A stretch of DNA of 45,313 bases from an uncultured Christensenella sp. (lineage in GTDB: Bacteria > Bacillota_A > Clostridia > Christensenellales > Borkfalkiaceae), in the NCBI GenBank assembly GCA_910579295.1, contig CAJTTC010000015.1:1-45313 (forward strand). Direction: 5' to 3'. Positions 27,106 through 34,867 of this stretch are shown piece after piece (positions within the stretch are counted from its first letter, which is position 1; each line of letters begins with the position of its first letter). The notes under the pieces are model-generated. The model was not told the origin of the DNA and searched no databases. It worked only from the letters and a program-made list of their open reading frames with translations. The translations under genes and the position numbers were made by a program.

Positions 27106-27796
27106 CTTCGAGGCGTTTACAAGCAGTGTGGTAATATCCTTCGTCTTGCTCCATGAGGATAAAGCGACGGCCGGAGCGGACAGCAGCCACGGCGGTAGAG
27201 CCGGAACCGCCGAAAGTGTCGAGAATCACCGCGCCCGGCTCGGTCGCGTCCTCGATAAACTTTTGAATCAGGGCTACCGGCTTTTGCGTGGGGTGAACCT
27301 TCGCGCCGTCGGTACTCTTTGCCCCGGAGGTGAAACTCTTTATGTCGGAAATTATGTTTGTTCCGCCGATATTCGCGCCCTTTCCGGCATGGAACAACAC
27401 AAGTTCGTGTATAAATGCGTAATGATTGCCAGGACCGCTCAATTTATCCCAAACGAGCATATTATGGGCCTTCAGGATTTCATCGAACAGAGGGTAATAA
27501 AAAGCATATCCGCGCCAGTCACAGAAAAAGTAAATACAGGCTTCAGGCTTGGCAACTCGGCGGTACTCGTGGAATAAATCACGGTAAAAAGGTCGGCAAA
27601 TCGACAAGTCGCGGAAATTACCCTTTTGCCCGTTGTGGGTCATACCGAGAAAATAAGGAGGGTCGGTAATAATACAGTCAACAGAGGCCGCCGGGAGCGT
27701 CTTTATAACGTCGAGGCAGTCGCCGTTGAACAACGTACCGCCGGGAAATTCGCGGAGGTCAGTCGTTGAAAGATTGTAAGAGGGATAACGATACAT
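27089..27796 (-). CDS. DNA methyltransferase (N6-adenine or N4-cytosine, beta class)
   Basis: A 235-residue site-specific methyltransferase. Motif IV (TDPPYFLG) is near residue 45, before the AdoMet-binding motif I (LDTFGGSGSTAVAAV) near residue 200; this order defines the beta class. HPTQKP, typical of the group, lies near residue 168. It probably protects phage DNA from host restriction. It overlaps the 119-residue terminase-operon gene and the 375-residue gene, so it is carried in the packaging operon. There is no adjacent restriction enzyme, as expected for an orphan phage methyltransferase. Confidence 0.9.
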   Translation of the reverse strand: MYRYPSYNLSTTDLREFPGGTLFNGDCLDVIKTLPAASVDCIITDPPYFLGMTHNGQKGNFRDLSICRPFYRDLFHEYRRVAKPEACIYFFCDWRGYAFYYPLFDEILKAHNMLVWDKLSGPGNHYAFIHELVLFHAGKGANIGGTNIISDIKSFTSGAKSTDGAKVHPTQKPVALIQKFIEDATEPGAVILDTFGGSGSTAVAAVRSGRRFILMEQDEGYYHTACKRLEDEYRE

Positions 27797-28886
27797 TCAG
27801 CGCGTCGATTTTCTTGTTAACGATAGAGAGTTGATGCCCGGCCTCGGAGCGGTCGCACGGGTGACAGCCGGAACGGGAGAGGTATTTTGTAAAATATACT
27901 CTCGACCGTTCCGCACCCTCGATACCCTCAATTACTTTTTTTTTTCGGCGGTCGATTTCCGCCTTCAGTACCTTTTTACGGTTAGACCATTTCACAAAAG
28001 CGGCTTCAGCCTTTTCGTTAGGTTGTTTTTTTGCTTTGGCTTCCTCGACCGCCTTTTTCGCCTTGGATTCCTGAACCCCTGCGCTCCGGAGTTGGCCCAT
28101 AAGGTCAACATCGGAAATTTTTGTCAAGTCCTCGGCGGCTTCCATTTCGCGGAACTTTGCAGCTTTGCCGAGAATCACGCCGTTTTCGCGGTAATATTCG
28201 AGTTCGTCCCAGATTTCACGGTTTTTCAGATACTCGGTAACTACTGTTTCGCAATCAGCGGCGGCGGTGGCTGAATCTGCGTCGCCGAGTACCTGAAGGC
28301 GGGCGTGTGCAGCCTTGTAGTTTCCGTATGCGGTAAACATATCGGCCACGAGTATCTTCAGCACGTCGGGGCAGTCGGGAGAATTGAGGAAAGGATATTT
28401 TTCGCGGAAACGTATCATTTTCCGAACCGGTTCCGGGGCTTCGGCATACTTGGAACGAGCGGCCTCCAGTTCGTCGGTAAGTTCGCCGATACGGTCGGCG
28501 TTTTCGTCCATTGCCAACACTCGTTCCTGAAAATCAGGGCTAACAAGTTCGTCAACGGTAACACCGAAAGAATCGGCGAGTTCCATTAACGCCGATTCGT
28601 CGTTTTTCTCGTCGTCGAGAATTACACATTTCGCTTGTACGCCGTTGAGCTGCGCCGTTTTCTTGACGGCTTGACGTGGAAGGTGATTAAACTCGATTTC
28701 CGACAATTCGGCAAGTTTACGGAGTTCATCGAAAAGAATTTCACGGATCACGGCGGTATCTTCGACCGCAAACTGACGTTTCAGGCGCAAATTTACGCCG
28801 TAACGCTGGTAAAGTGCCACGCCTTCGGCATAGTCGCGAGGGCCGCAAAGATAGGCGGTAATTTCCTTTTTCTGCTCGGTAGTCAT
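27759..28886 (-). CDS. Conserved phage protein, coiled-coil rich, unknown
   Basis: A 375-residue, mainly helical protein. The N-terminus (KKEITAYLCGPRDYAEGVAL) is followed by a region with CVILDDEKNDESALMELADS. The C-terminal half is a long charged coiled coil (EAKAKKQPNEKAEAAFVKW; KKVLKAEIDRRKKKVIEGIE), then a Cys-His pair (SGCHPCDRSEAGHQ). It overlaps the methyltransferase start by 38 nt and starts 7 bp after the Tad2-like gene. I recognise no family; the coiled coil suggests an oligomer or DNA-associated protein. Confidence 0.55.
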   Translation of the reverse strand: MTTEQKKEITAYLCGPRDYAEGVALYQRYGVNLRLKRQFAVEDTAVIREILFDELRKLAELSEIEFNHLPRQAVKKTAQLNGVQAKCVILDDEKNDESALMELADSFGVTVDELVSPDFQERVLAMDENADRIGELTDELEAARSKYAEAPEPVRKMIRFREKYPFLNSPDCPDVLKILVADMFTAYGNYKAAHARLQVLGDADSATAAADCETVVTEYLKNREIWDELEYYRENGVILGKAAKFREMEAAEDLTKISDVDLMGQLRSAGVQESKAKKAVEEAKAKKQPNEKAEAAFVKWSNRKKVLKAEIDRRKKKVIEGIEGAERSRVYFTKYLSRSGCHPCDRSEAGHQLSIVNKKIDALNVSLSLLQSFND

Positions 28887-28893
28887 AACGGTG

Positions 28894-29172
28894 TCAGTCG
28901 ATAATTACCCAATCTTCGGCAAGCATATCAGTTTGCGAGGCCAGCCAACCCGATAAAATTTCTTTTTGAGCGGTTAACATACAAACCGTTCCGAGTGCAG
29001 GAATCTCGCCGCCGTTACCTTCGGCGATAGCCTTCAACATAGGGTCTTTGCACCATTCGGCCTTCACGGTGGCGGCCGGTTTGAGCCAGAGGAACATGTT
29101 TTTACCGTTCCAGCCCTTACGGGCTACTTTTTTACCCTGTTTCAGGGCTTCGATAGCTTTACCGAAATTCAT
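28894..29172 (-). CDS. tad2: Tad2-like anti-Thoeris protein (DUF2829)
   Basis: A 92-residue protein. It opens MNFGKAIEALKQGKKVARKG then WNGKNMFLWL, the N-terminal signature of the DUF2829 family; a Trp-containing loop (SGWLASQTDMLAEDWVIID) closes it. DUF2829 includes Tad2, which blocks Thoeris by sequestering its cyclic nucleotide signal. Length and both conserved ends match the family. It has its own perfect -7 box 39 nt upstream, just after a terminator, so it can be expressed apart from the head genes, perhaps early. The symbol is by homology; which signal it binds is unknown. Confidence 0.8.
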   Translation of the reverse strand: MNFGKAIEALKQGKKVARKGWNGKNMFLWLKPAATVKAEWCKDPMLKAIAEGNGGEIPALGTVCMLTAQKEILSGWLASQTDMLAEDWVIID

Positions 29173-29210
29173 AAAATTAAGAGTTTAGGTGGTTAAACAT
29201 TTTAACACTA

Positions 29211-29218
29211 CAAAATTA
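29211..29218 (-). promoter_or_regulatory. -7 box (TAATTTTG) for the Tad2-like gene
   Basis: On the minus strand the octamer is TAATTTTG, an exact TAnnTTTG match. It lies 39 nt upstream of the Tad2-like start and directly after the terminator at 29247-29283, so it restarts transcription. Confidence 0.6.
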
Positions 29219-29246
29219 AGCTCGGTAATTACCAATCAGAAGGACA

Positions 29247-29283
29247 CAAAACGCCCCGGAGGTCGGTAATTCCTTCGGGGCGT
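29247..29283 (-). terminator. Intrinsic terminator after the head/tail-tube genes
   Basis: Bases 29251-29262 and 29272-29283 form a 12-bp stem with one G-T pair and a 9-nt loop, followed on the minus strand by TTTTGTG. It closes the capsid transcription unit 24 bp after the stop at 29307. Confidence 0.75.
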
Positions 29284-29306
29284 GGGTGTCAGGTAGGTGA
29301 TATTTG

Positions 29307-30122
29307 TCAGGCTGCGACGTAACGGCTTTGTTCAATCCACATAATACCGCCATCGCCGCTGTCGAAGGCGCGGAGGGTGAGTTGTGAGCCTTCGGAGGCG
29401 GTGAACACCTTGCCGCCACGGAGGAGGATTTTACCGCCGGTGCCGGAAACGGTAGGCGATGAACCTCCAGCCGCACCGAGGAGGGTAATAACTGCGTCGT
29501 GTGCGCCACCCTCGATTTCGTCGATAACAGCGGCACCGGCGGTGAGCTGGTACTGGCCTTCGGAAATGAACGGAACTACCTTTACCCCTGTTTCAACGAC
29601 TGAAACAGGCTCTTCGAGGGTCACAGTACCTTTATAAATAAAGATGTCGCTACCCTTTGAAATCTGGGTGAAGGTCATTTCGTTGGTGTTGCTCTCGTTG
29701 TTACCGGTGTAAGAGGGGGTGAGCTTACACGGGTTGCAGATTGTACCGATAAGGTCGGCGGGCTTGCCGGAACAATAGCGGATAACCACAATGAACTTGC
29801 GGTTAATGCTGTTGGCCTTGAACTCGCGCACCTCCTGTTCGTTGCCGGGGTGCTCGAACTTAATCGAGGGGGTGAAACCGATTTTGTCGGTATCGCCTTC
29901 GGCTGCGCTCGTTACCTCGATTGTTCCCTGTGTCATGTAGATGTTATAACCGTAACGGCCGGGCTTCATTACGATGTTATCGGCGATAACCACCCCTTTG
30001 TCGTCGGCTGACGGCATGAAAGCGATGTCGTCGATGTCGATAAGGGTCAGCTGGTCGCGCGGCTGAATACCTGTGCCGGGATTGCCCTCGGCGCGTGGTA
30101 CGGATTTTTTAATATATGTCAT
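29307..30122 (-). CDS. Abundant virion protein, probable major tail tube protein
   Basis: With the start at 30122 (MTYIKKSVPRAEGNPG), preceded by AAGGAT, it has 271 residues. The beta-rich core includes RYGYNIYMTQGTIEV and IKFEHPGNEQEVREF, and the stretch TNEMTFTQISKGSDIFIYKG resembles tail tube proteins. The last 80 or so residues form a second beta-rich domain (ITLLGAAGGSS; LTLRAFDSGDGGIMWIEQSR) that resembles two copies at the end of the capsid protein. It follows the capsid gene after a hairpin terminator and ends at a second terminator, so its level can be set separately. A head decoration protein is the main alternative. Confidence 0.55.
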   Translation of the reverse strand: MTYIKKSVPRAEGNPGTGIQPRDQLTLIDIDDIAFMPSADDKGVVIADNIVMKPGRYGYNIYMTQGTIEVTSAAEGDTDKIGFTPSIKFEHPGNEQEVREFKANSINRKFIVVIRYCSGKPADLIGTICNPCKLTPSYTGNNESNTNEMTFTQISKGSDIFIYKGTVTLEEPVSVVETGVKVVPFISEGQYQLTAGAAVIDEIEGGAHDAVITLLGAAGGSSPTVSGTGGKILLRGGKVFTASEGSQLTLRAFDSGDGGIMWIEQSRYVAA

Positions 30123-30147
30123 ATCCTTGAAATAATAACAGTTAGAG

Positions 30148-30186
30148 AATAAAACGGAGGGCAAGAGCGGATGCAGTCGCCCTCCG
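30148..30186 (-). terminator. Hairpin terminator between capsid and tube genes
   Basis: Bases 30155-30162 and 30179-30186 form a perfect 8-bp stem with a 16-nt loop, followed on the minus strand by TTTTATTCTC. It lies 20 bp past the capsid stop and would partially terminate transcripts, so the capsid message could exceed the downstream one. Confidence 0.65.
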
Positions 30187-30206
30187 TGTTTGTCGGTGTG
30201 CGGTTA

Positions 30207-32399
30207 TCAGCCGCGGGCCACCTCGTAGAACTTGCCGTCGGCTGCCTTAACGAGCTGGATAAACGCGCCGGCATTCAGAGTCATGGCTGCGGTGAGAACA
30301 AAGTTTCCACCGTTGGCAATGGTCGAGGCGTTGGCGGCTCCGGCTCCGTGGATTGTGTAAACCACTCCGGCTACTGCGTCGGTCAGGTCGGTGATTGCGG
30401 TCGCCTTGGTGTTGGCCGCTGTGATGAACACGGTCGCGCCCTGAACGCTGGGAGTTGTTTCATCGGTGGGGAACTGGTAGGAATCGGCGGCAGCAGTTGC
30501 GCGGCTTACCTCGATGAACTTGCCGTCGGCGCGTTTCATCACGCGGAGAACGTCGCCTTTCTTCGGTGTCCATGCCTCGGTCAGCAGCTCGAATTTACCG
30601 GCCTTCTTGATTGTCACGCCGTTTTCACCGTCCGCGCCACATTTGAGGGCGATAACCTTGCCGACCTCGGCGTTGGTGATGTCGGTAATCTCGAAAGCGG
30701 TCGAGTTTGCGACGGTGACGATAGACGAGTGGCGGAGCGCGTCGGGATTTTTATCCTTGTCGCCTTCGACGTAGTAGGTTTCGGGGAGGTCGTAGTCGTT
30801 GCACCAGATGAGCTGACGAGAACCGTCCATGTCGGCGCGGTTGATGTACTTGTAACCTACGGCAGTGGCCTGAATTGATTCTTTCCAGTTGCTCCACACC
30901 TTAACGGTCCAGTCCTGCTGTTCGAGGTGGAAACGGAGCATTTCGCCGGAAATCTGGCAGAAGGTCTGAATATTGCCGTCGATAGTCCAGAAGATACGAT
31001 GGTGGTTGTCGGCGTTGGGAATCGTTTCGATTTTTACGCCGGGGAACTCCTTAACGTAGTTGATACCGGCTTTGTAGTCCTGATTCTGGCCGTAGTGGGT
31101 TTCGTTGTACTTGTGATACCACGGGAGCATGAACGAGGGGATATAAAGCACGATTTTGCCGGTGTCGCGGAACACGGAGGGAATCATGCTCGTACCTTGG
31201 TAGAACACTTCGCCGATATTGCCGGGGGTGATACGGGGGAGCGCAAAAGGCTTAATCTGGTAAACAGTTTTGCCGGTTGTGCCGCCGTTGGGAGTGAAAT
31301 CGACATGACCGTCCACGCGCTTGCGTAAAAATTCGTAGAGGCCGTCGGCCGCGTCCATAGCTCGGCCGGGCTTGTCGGGGTCGGGTTCTTTGCGCACACC
31401 GTTGACATAGCGGAGTTCGCGTTCGTTGTGGAGGGCCTTCGCGGTTTCAACGAGGAGGTACTCGATAAACGAAAGTTTTACGGGGTTCGAGCCTTCGCGA
31501 TTGAGGTAGCCAATCCAACTCTTTTCGAGCTGCTTCAGGCTCTGGAACTTGTGGACGAACATAACGCCGTACATACGGAGCGTTTCGTGTCCGAACTCGT
31601 AAGTGCCTTTTGTAACCTTGTCGAACTCGCTCTTATCGGAGGTGTCGGCTTGTGAGAACTCACCGAGGAACAGATTAACGAGGGTTTCGAGGTCCTGGTG
31701 TCCGGCTTCGGTGGGGAACAGCTTGGTAATTGTCGGGAGTTCGACGAGGAACGACTGAAGGCGTTCGCTCCAGCTTGTGCGGTAGAACGCTCCGAGGTCG
31801 TCCTGAAGGCCCTTGTAATCGACCGACGAGGGAGCGGCGACGGCCAGCATCTTGCCTTCGTTGGCGAGAAGGGCGGCGCGGGCGCGCTGGTTGTAGGGGC
31901 GTTCGAGGCTGAAGAAGGAGCCGGAGAGGCCGCCGAGCTGCTGTTCATCGGCGAGATTGAAGGCCGGAGCGGTGGCGGTGGCTGAACCGGCACCCTTGCC
32001 GGGGTCGGTTTCGGGGAGAGCTGAAAGTGTCTGAATCTTGGCGTTCAGAGCGGCGATTTCCGCCTCCTTCGCTTGAATGGCTGCGGTGTGGGCTGCTTTG
32101 TCGGTGGCGACGCTCTGTTTGAGCGCGTCGAGTTCTGCGGTTTTAGCCTGAAGCTGCTCGGTAGTCTGACCGAGAACAGCGGCGACGGCTGCCATCTGCT
32201 GATTGGGAGTTGAGCCGGTTGCGGCTGTGGGTGGATTCTGAAGGTAGGCGTTAAAGTCGTCGAGGAAACGGTCGGTAAAACCGTAGCCCTTCAACGCTGC
32301 GCGTTCCTCGTCCGAAAGGCACTCCTTGCCGTCCACCTTACTGAAGGAGGTAAGGCCGAGAATACCGAGAATCGCGGGGATTAAATTCGCAAAATTCAT
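30207..32399 (-). CDS. Major capsid protein with N-terminal coiled coil and C-terminal repeats
   Basis: I choose the start at 32399 (MNFANLIPAILGILGLTSFS), 25 bp after the protease gene, giving 730 residues. Residues about 60-140 are Ala/Gln coiled coil (LQAKTAELDALKQSVATDK), like a built-in scaffold or delta domain that the upstream protease may remove. The middle is a capsid-like core (about 180-560) with FVHKFQSLKQLEKSWIGYL and LYIPSFMLPWYHKYN. The last part has two related beta-rich copies, about 565-635 (EITDITNAEVGKVIAL; RADGKFIEVSR) and about 662-730 (AITDLTDAVAGVVYTI; AADGKFYEVARG). The protease-capsid order is the usual head module. Identity is from size, context and composition. Confidence 0.75.
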   Translation of the reverse strand: MNFANLIPAILGILGLTSFSKVDGKECLSDEERAALKGYGFTDRFLDDFNAYLQNPPTAATGSTPNQQMAAVAAVLGQTTEQLQAKTAELDALKQSVATDKAAHTAAIQAKEAEIAALNAKIQTLSALPETDPGKGAGSATATAPAFNLADEQQLGGLSGSFFSLERPYNQRARAALLANEGKMLAVAAPSSVDYKGLQDDLGAFYRTSWSERLQSFLVELPTITKLFPTEAGHQDLETLVNLFLGEFSQADTSDKSEFDKVTKGTYEFGHETLRMYGVMFVHKFQSLKQLEKSWIGYLNREGSNPVKLSFIEYLLVETAKALHNERELRYVNGVRKEPDPDKPGRAMDAADGLYEFLRKRVDGHVDFTPNGGTTGKTVYQIKPFALPRITPGNIGEVFYQGTSMIPSVFRDTGKIVLYIPSFMLPWYHKYNETHYGQNQDYKAGINYVKEFPGVKIETIPNADNHHRIFWTIDGNIQTFCQISGEMLRFHLEQQDWTVKVWSNWKESIQATAVGYKYINRADMDGSRQLIWCNDYDLPETYYVEGDKDKNPDALRHSSIVTVANSTAFEITDITNAEVGKVIALKCGADGENGVTIKKAGKFELLTEAWTPKKGDVLRVMKRADGKFIEVSRATAAADSYQFPTDETTPSVQGATVFITAANTKATAITDLTDAVAGVVYTIHGAGAANASTIANGGNFVLTAAMTLNAGAFIQLVKAADGKFYEVARG

Positions 32400-32424
32400 G
32401 TTTGTAACTGTTTGGTTGTTAAAA

Positions 32425-33291
32425 TTATTTGTATAATTGTTCTGCCTTCCGGCTCGTTGCCTGTGCAAGTACCCATGTAACCGCGTCTTTCAATCCTCCG
32501 AACTGGTCGATATATCCGGCGGCGACTGCTTCGTCGGCGGCGAACATTTCGCCACGGAAAAGAGGGAGTTCAGGGTCGTAGGTGATTCCGAGGTTACGCG
32601 CCACGGTTTCGGCAAATACCTTGTGAATCTTTTCGGCCTTCTGCTTTATGAGGGTTTCATCGTTGTTGTCAACAATGGCGCGGTATTCCTTATTTTTAAG
32701 GTCGGCGGTGTCCGGGTAAATTTCGCGGTAGTCGATTCCGTTCTGCCTGAAAAATTCTTTGAAACTGGTATGAGTGCAGACGATACCCACACTACCAACC
32801 TCGCAAAGTGGCGAGGCTATAAAAGTGCGGTCGCTTGCAGTTCCTAACCAGAAATGAGCGGAGGCCATGATGCCGGTTACTACTGTGGCGGTGGGTTTGG
32901 TGCAATTCTCTACGGCTGCGGCTGCCATGTCGAGGTGCGACACCATACCACCGGGGCCGTCGATAACGAACACCACGCCGCAAATATTCGGATTCAGTTC
33001 CGCCGCCTCTATCTGCTTTATTACCCATTCCGATTCCCACGAATAGAGGGTACCGGTCAGCGTTATCACTGCGATAGAATCAACGGGGAGGGTGATGTCG
33101 TCGAGTTCGTACCATTTAGCCATATAAGGCGCGGCGGTAGCCTTGACGGTGCATTTCGCTTTTGAGAGCTGCGCCACTGCTGCTTCTATATTGCCGTTGA
33201 GTATGCACGGCAAAAGGAGCGACACGGTGTTTTCGAGGTCGTGCCGCTGGATAGTCCAGTTATCGGAGAAAAATCGTTGTAGCTTATTCAT
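32425..33291 (-). CDS. S49-type head maturation protease
   Basis: A 288-residue serine peptidase of the S49 (SppA-like) type. VDSIAVITLTGTLYSW starts the fold, VVFVIDGPGGMVSHLDMA is the oxyanion region, GIMASAHFWLG contains the likely Ser nucleophile, and LCEVGSVGIVCTH follows. DLKNKEYRA probably holds the catalytic Lys, and AADEAVAAGYIDQFGG ends the domain. No signal peptide is present, as expected for a phage head protease that acts inside the procapsid. It lies directly upstream of the capsid gene, whose N-terminal coiled coil is a likely substrate. Confidence 0.88.
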   Translation of the reverse strand: MNKLQRFFSDNWTIQRHDLENTVSLLLPCILNGNIEAAVAQLSKAKCTVKATAAPYMAKWYELDDITLPVDSIAVITLTGTLYSWESEWVIKQIEAAELNPNICGVVFVIDGPGGMVSHLDMAAAAVENCTKPTATVVTGIMASAHFWLGTASDRTFIASPLCEVGSVGIVCTHTSFKEFFRQNGIDYREIYPDTADLKNKEYRAIVDNNDETLIKQKAEKIHKVFAETVARNLGITYDPELPLFRGEMFAADEAVAAGYIDQFGGLKDAVTWVLAQATSRKAEQLYK

Positions 33292-33343
33292 GTAGCTATT
33301 TTTGCAGCAAAATAACTACATATCGCGCGGGCGCGGAAGGACT

Positions 33344-33751
33344 TTAATCCATAAGGAAAGCATCGGGCGCGGTGTCCTCGCCTTGAAGGGTGACGGAGAA
33401 AACTCCGTCGCCGATACTGTAATCAAGCGAGAGCGGCCAATCAGGAGAACCGGCCACCCTCCGTTTGCCGGATTCATCGACGTAGGTAGCTATCAGCCGC
33501 GAAACCTTGTAACCTTCGAGAGCGTCGGCGGTGCTGTCCGAAACATCGGAACGCTCAAAGGTGATTTTTTTCTTTATTATACCGTTATCGGAGGTCGTCG
33601 ATACCTTGACGCTGCCCGGCACCGCCACCGCGTCGTCCTCACTTCCGAGAATAAGCATAACGACACGCGATTTTATCCGGGCGAACCTCGATACACGCGA
33701 AAGCGGAATAATTTTAAGGCTGTGGCAACTTGAAACAGTGGAACGGGTCAT
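33344..33751 (-). CDS. Hypothetical protein at the start of the head operon
   Basis: A 135-residue protein beginning MTRSTVSSCHSLKIIPLSRV; the true start may be an internal Met (MLILGSEDDA). The remainder is beta-rich (VPGSVKVSTTSDNGIIKKKI; DYSIGDGVFSVTLQGEDTA). It lies 52 bp upstream of the protease gene and about 60 nt downstream of a perfect -7 box, so it is probably first in the head operon. It is likely a minor structural or assembly protein. No family recognised. Confidence 0.5.
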   Translation of the reverse strand: MTRSTVSSCHSLKIIPLSRVSRFARIKSRVVMLILGSEDDAVAVPGSVKVSTTSDNGIIKKKITFERSDVSDSTADALEGYKVSRLIATYVDESGKRRVAGSPDWPLSLDYSIGDGVFSVTLQGEDTAPDAFLMD

Positions 33752-33811
33752 ATTTTGGAGTTGTAAAATGTTGTAAATCAGTCACTCGGCATTTTTCCGA
33801 CACTTTTCCGA

Positions 33812-33819
33812 CAAAAATA
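33812..33819 (-). promoter_or_regulatory. -7 box (TATTTTTG) for the head operon
   Basis: The minus-strand octamer TATTTTTG matches TAnnTTTG exactly. It is 60 nt upstream of the first head-operon gene. Nearby plus-strand DNA repeats TTTTTCCGACA and TTTTCCGACA (33792-33813), which could be an activator or repressor site. Confidence 0.5.
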
Positions 33820-33880
33820 CCGCAAAAAAAGGACAAAACGGAGCATGATGTCGGGGAAATAATACCCTATAAAAATGAAC

Positions 33881-34348
33881 TTATTTTCGATTATATCCGC
33901 GTTTTTTCTTACGGCGCAACTTATCGCGCCACCTCTGGTAGTTTTTCAACAGAGCATCCTCGGTGATTCCCTCGATTCCATATTTCGACATGAACAGGAA
34001 AACGGAATCTTTGAACTGAACCCCGTTTATATGTTTGTTCTCGTCCATAAAGTCGTGCAGCTCGGCCCACATCATCAGACGCAATTTATCACCGAGAACC
34101 TTCTGCGCTCTCTCGGATAGGTAGTTGTAATATTCCGGGTCTTTACCCTCGCGCCGTTCAGGTAAGGCAAATTCAAGATTGCCGGAATCTACCGGGCAAC
34201 CCGTGGGGCGTTTCTTAAGTAGGTCGAAAATCAATATGTAAATATCGAGAGCCGACGGAAATCGGACGGCTCCGGCTTCGTGGTCGTAGTATTTCCCTCG
34301 GATATACTCGGCCACGTGTTGTTCAACGGATATTTTAACGGTAATCAT
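33881..34348 (-). CDS. Conserved phage protein, basic C-terminus, possible regulator
   Basis: I choose the start at 34348 (MITVKISVEQHVAEYIRGKY), giving 155 residues; the track's earlier Met would use part of the leader. The N-terminal half reads as helical and contains DIYILIFDLLKKRPTGCPVD. The C-terminal half has FKDSVFLFMSKYGIEGIT and a very basic tail (YQRWRDKLRRKKKRGYNRK). It stands alone, with a perfect -7 box 28 nt upstream and the TTTGTTAC array behind it. This suits a regulator, for example a late activator of the head operon that follows, or an initiator that binds the array. Both are guesses from context. Confidence 0.58.
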   Translation of the reverse strand: MITVKISVEQHVAEYIRGKYYDHEAGAVRFPSALDIYILIFDLLKKRPTGCPVDSGNLEFALPERREGKDPEYYNYLSERAQKVLGDKLRLMMWAELHDFMDENKHINGVQFKDSVFLFMSKYGIEGITEDALLKNYQRWRDKLRRKKKRGYNRK

Positions 34349-34375
34349 GTGGGGAGGGATTGGATTATTACAGCG

Positions 34376-34383
34376 CAAAGATA
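34376..34383 (-). promoter_or_regulatory. -7 box (TATCTTTG)
   Basis: The minus-strand octamer TATCTTTG is an exact TAnnTTTG match, 28 nt upstream of the start at 34348. The upstream 400 bp contain the TTTGTTAC array, which may control it. Confidence 0.6.
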
Positions 34384-34464
34384 CAATAATTTCACGACAT
34401 GCGGGTAATATATTCCGTTGGTGTTGATTTATTTACCCTACAAGTTCAAAAATCATCGGAAATT

Positions 34465-34810
34465 TTTGTTACAATGTTATTCGTTACCAACCTTTTGAAA
34501 GTCAACAAAGTAAGACCGAAACAAACCGAAACCGCAATTTGTGACAGCCCTCGCCATTTTGTCACACTTTCCCCCTACTGACAGCCGTAACAAACCGAAA
34601 TTTTTTTGTTATAGCCTTTGTTACCGCTTTTGTTACGGCCTTCCCCTCTTTATTTTCTATTGATTTTTACTTTGTTACACTCTTTGCAAATATTCTGTTA
34701 CAAGGTAACAAAGATTTATAATAAAATAGGGAGGGGGTATTGGGGAGGCAAGGAAGGAGCCGGACGAGGCCGGAGGTAAAAAGAAGGAGCCGGGCCGCCT
34801 CGTTTGTTAC
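34465..34810. repeat. TTTGTTAC iteron-like array (candidate origin or operator)
   Basis: The octamer TTTGTTAC occurs exactly at 34465-34472, 34617-34624, 34629-34636, 34671-34678 and 34803-34810. It occurs inverted (GTAACAAA) at 34587-34594 and 34705-34712. Near copies lie at 34483 (GTTAC core), 34605 (TTTGTTAT) and 34697 (GTTAC facing the inverted copy, forming GTTAC-AAG-GTAAC). The 489-bp gap between genes is AT-rich on its left side and holds no credible gene. Direct and inverted iterons beside the primase/helicase operon suggest a replication origin; a multi-site operator for the regulator-like gene downstream is the alternative. Confidence 0.7.
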
Positions 34811-34825
34811 GAGTTGACCCGGCTC
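34779..34825 (-). terminator. Terminator after the replication/modification operon
   Basis: Bases 34787-34794 and 34818-34825 form a perfect 8-bp stem; an inner CTCG/CGAG pair extends it. On the minus strand it is followed by CTTCTTTTT. It lies 43 bp past the stop of the PAPS-reductase-like gene. One TTTGTTAC copy sits in its loop. Confidence 0.65.
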
Positions 34826-34867
34826 CCGGCTCGAAATAAAATACCTTATGCGTGTGGTGCGCGTTCA

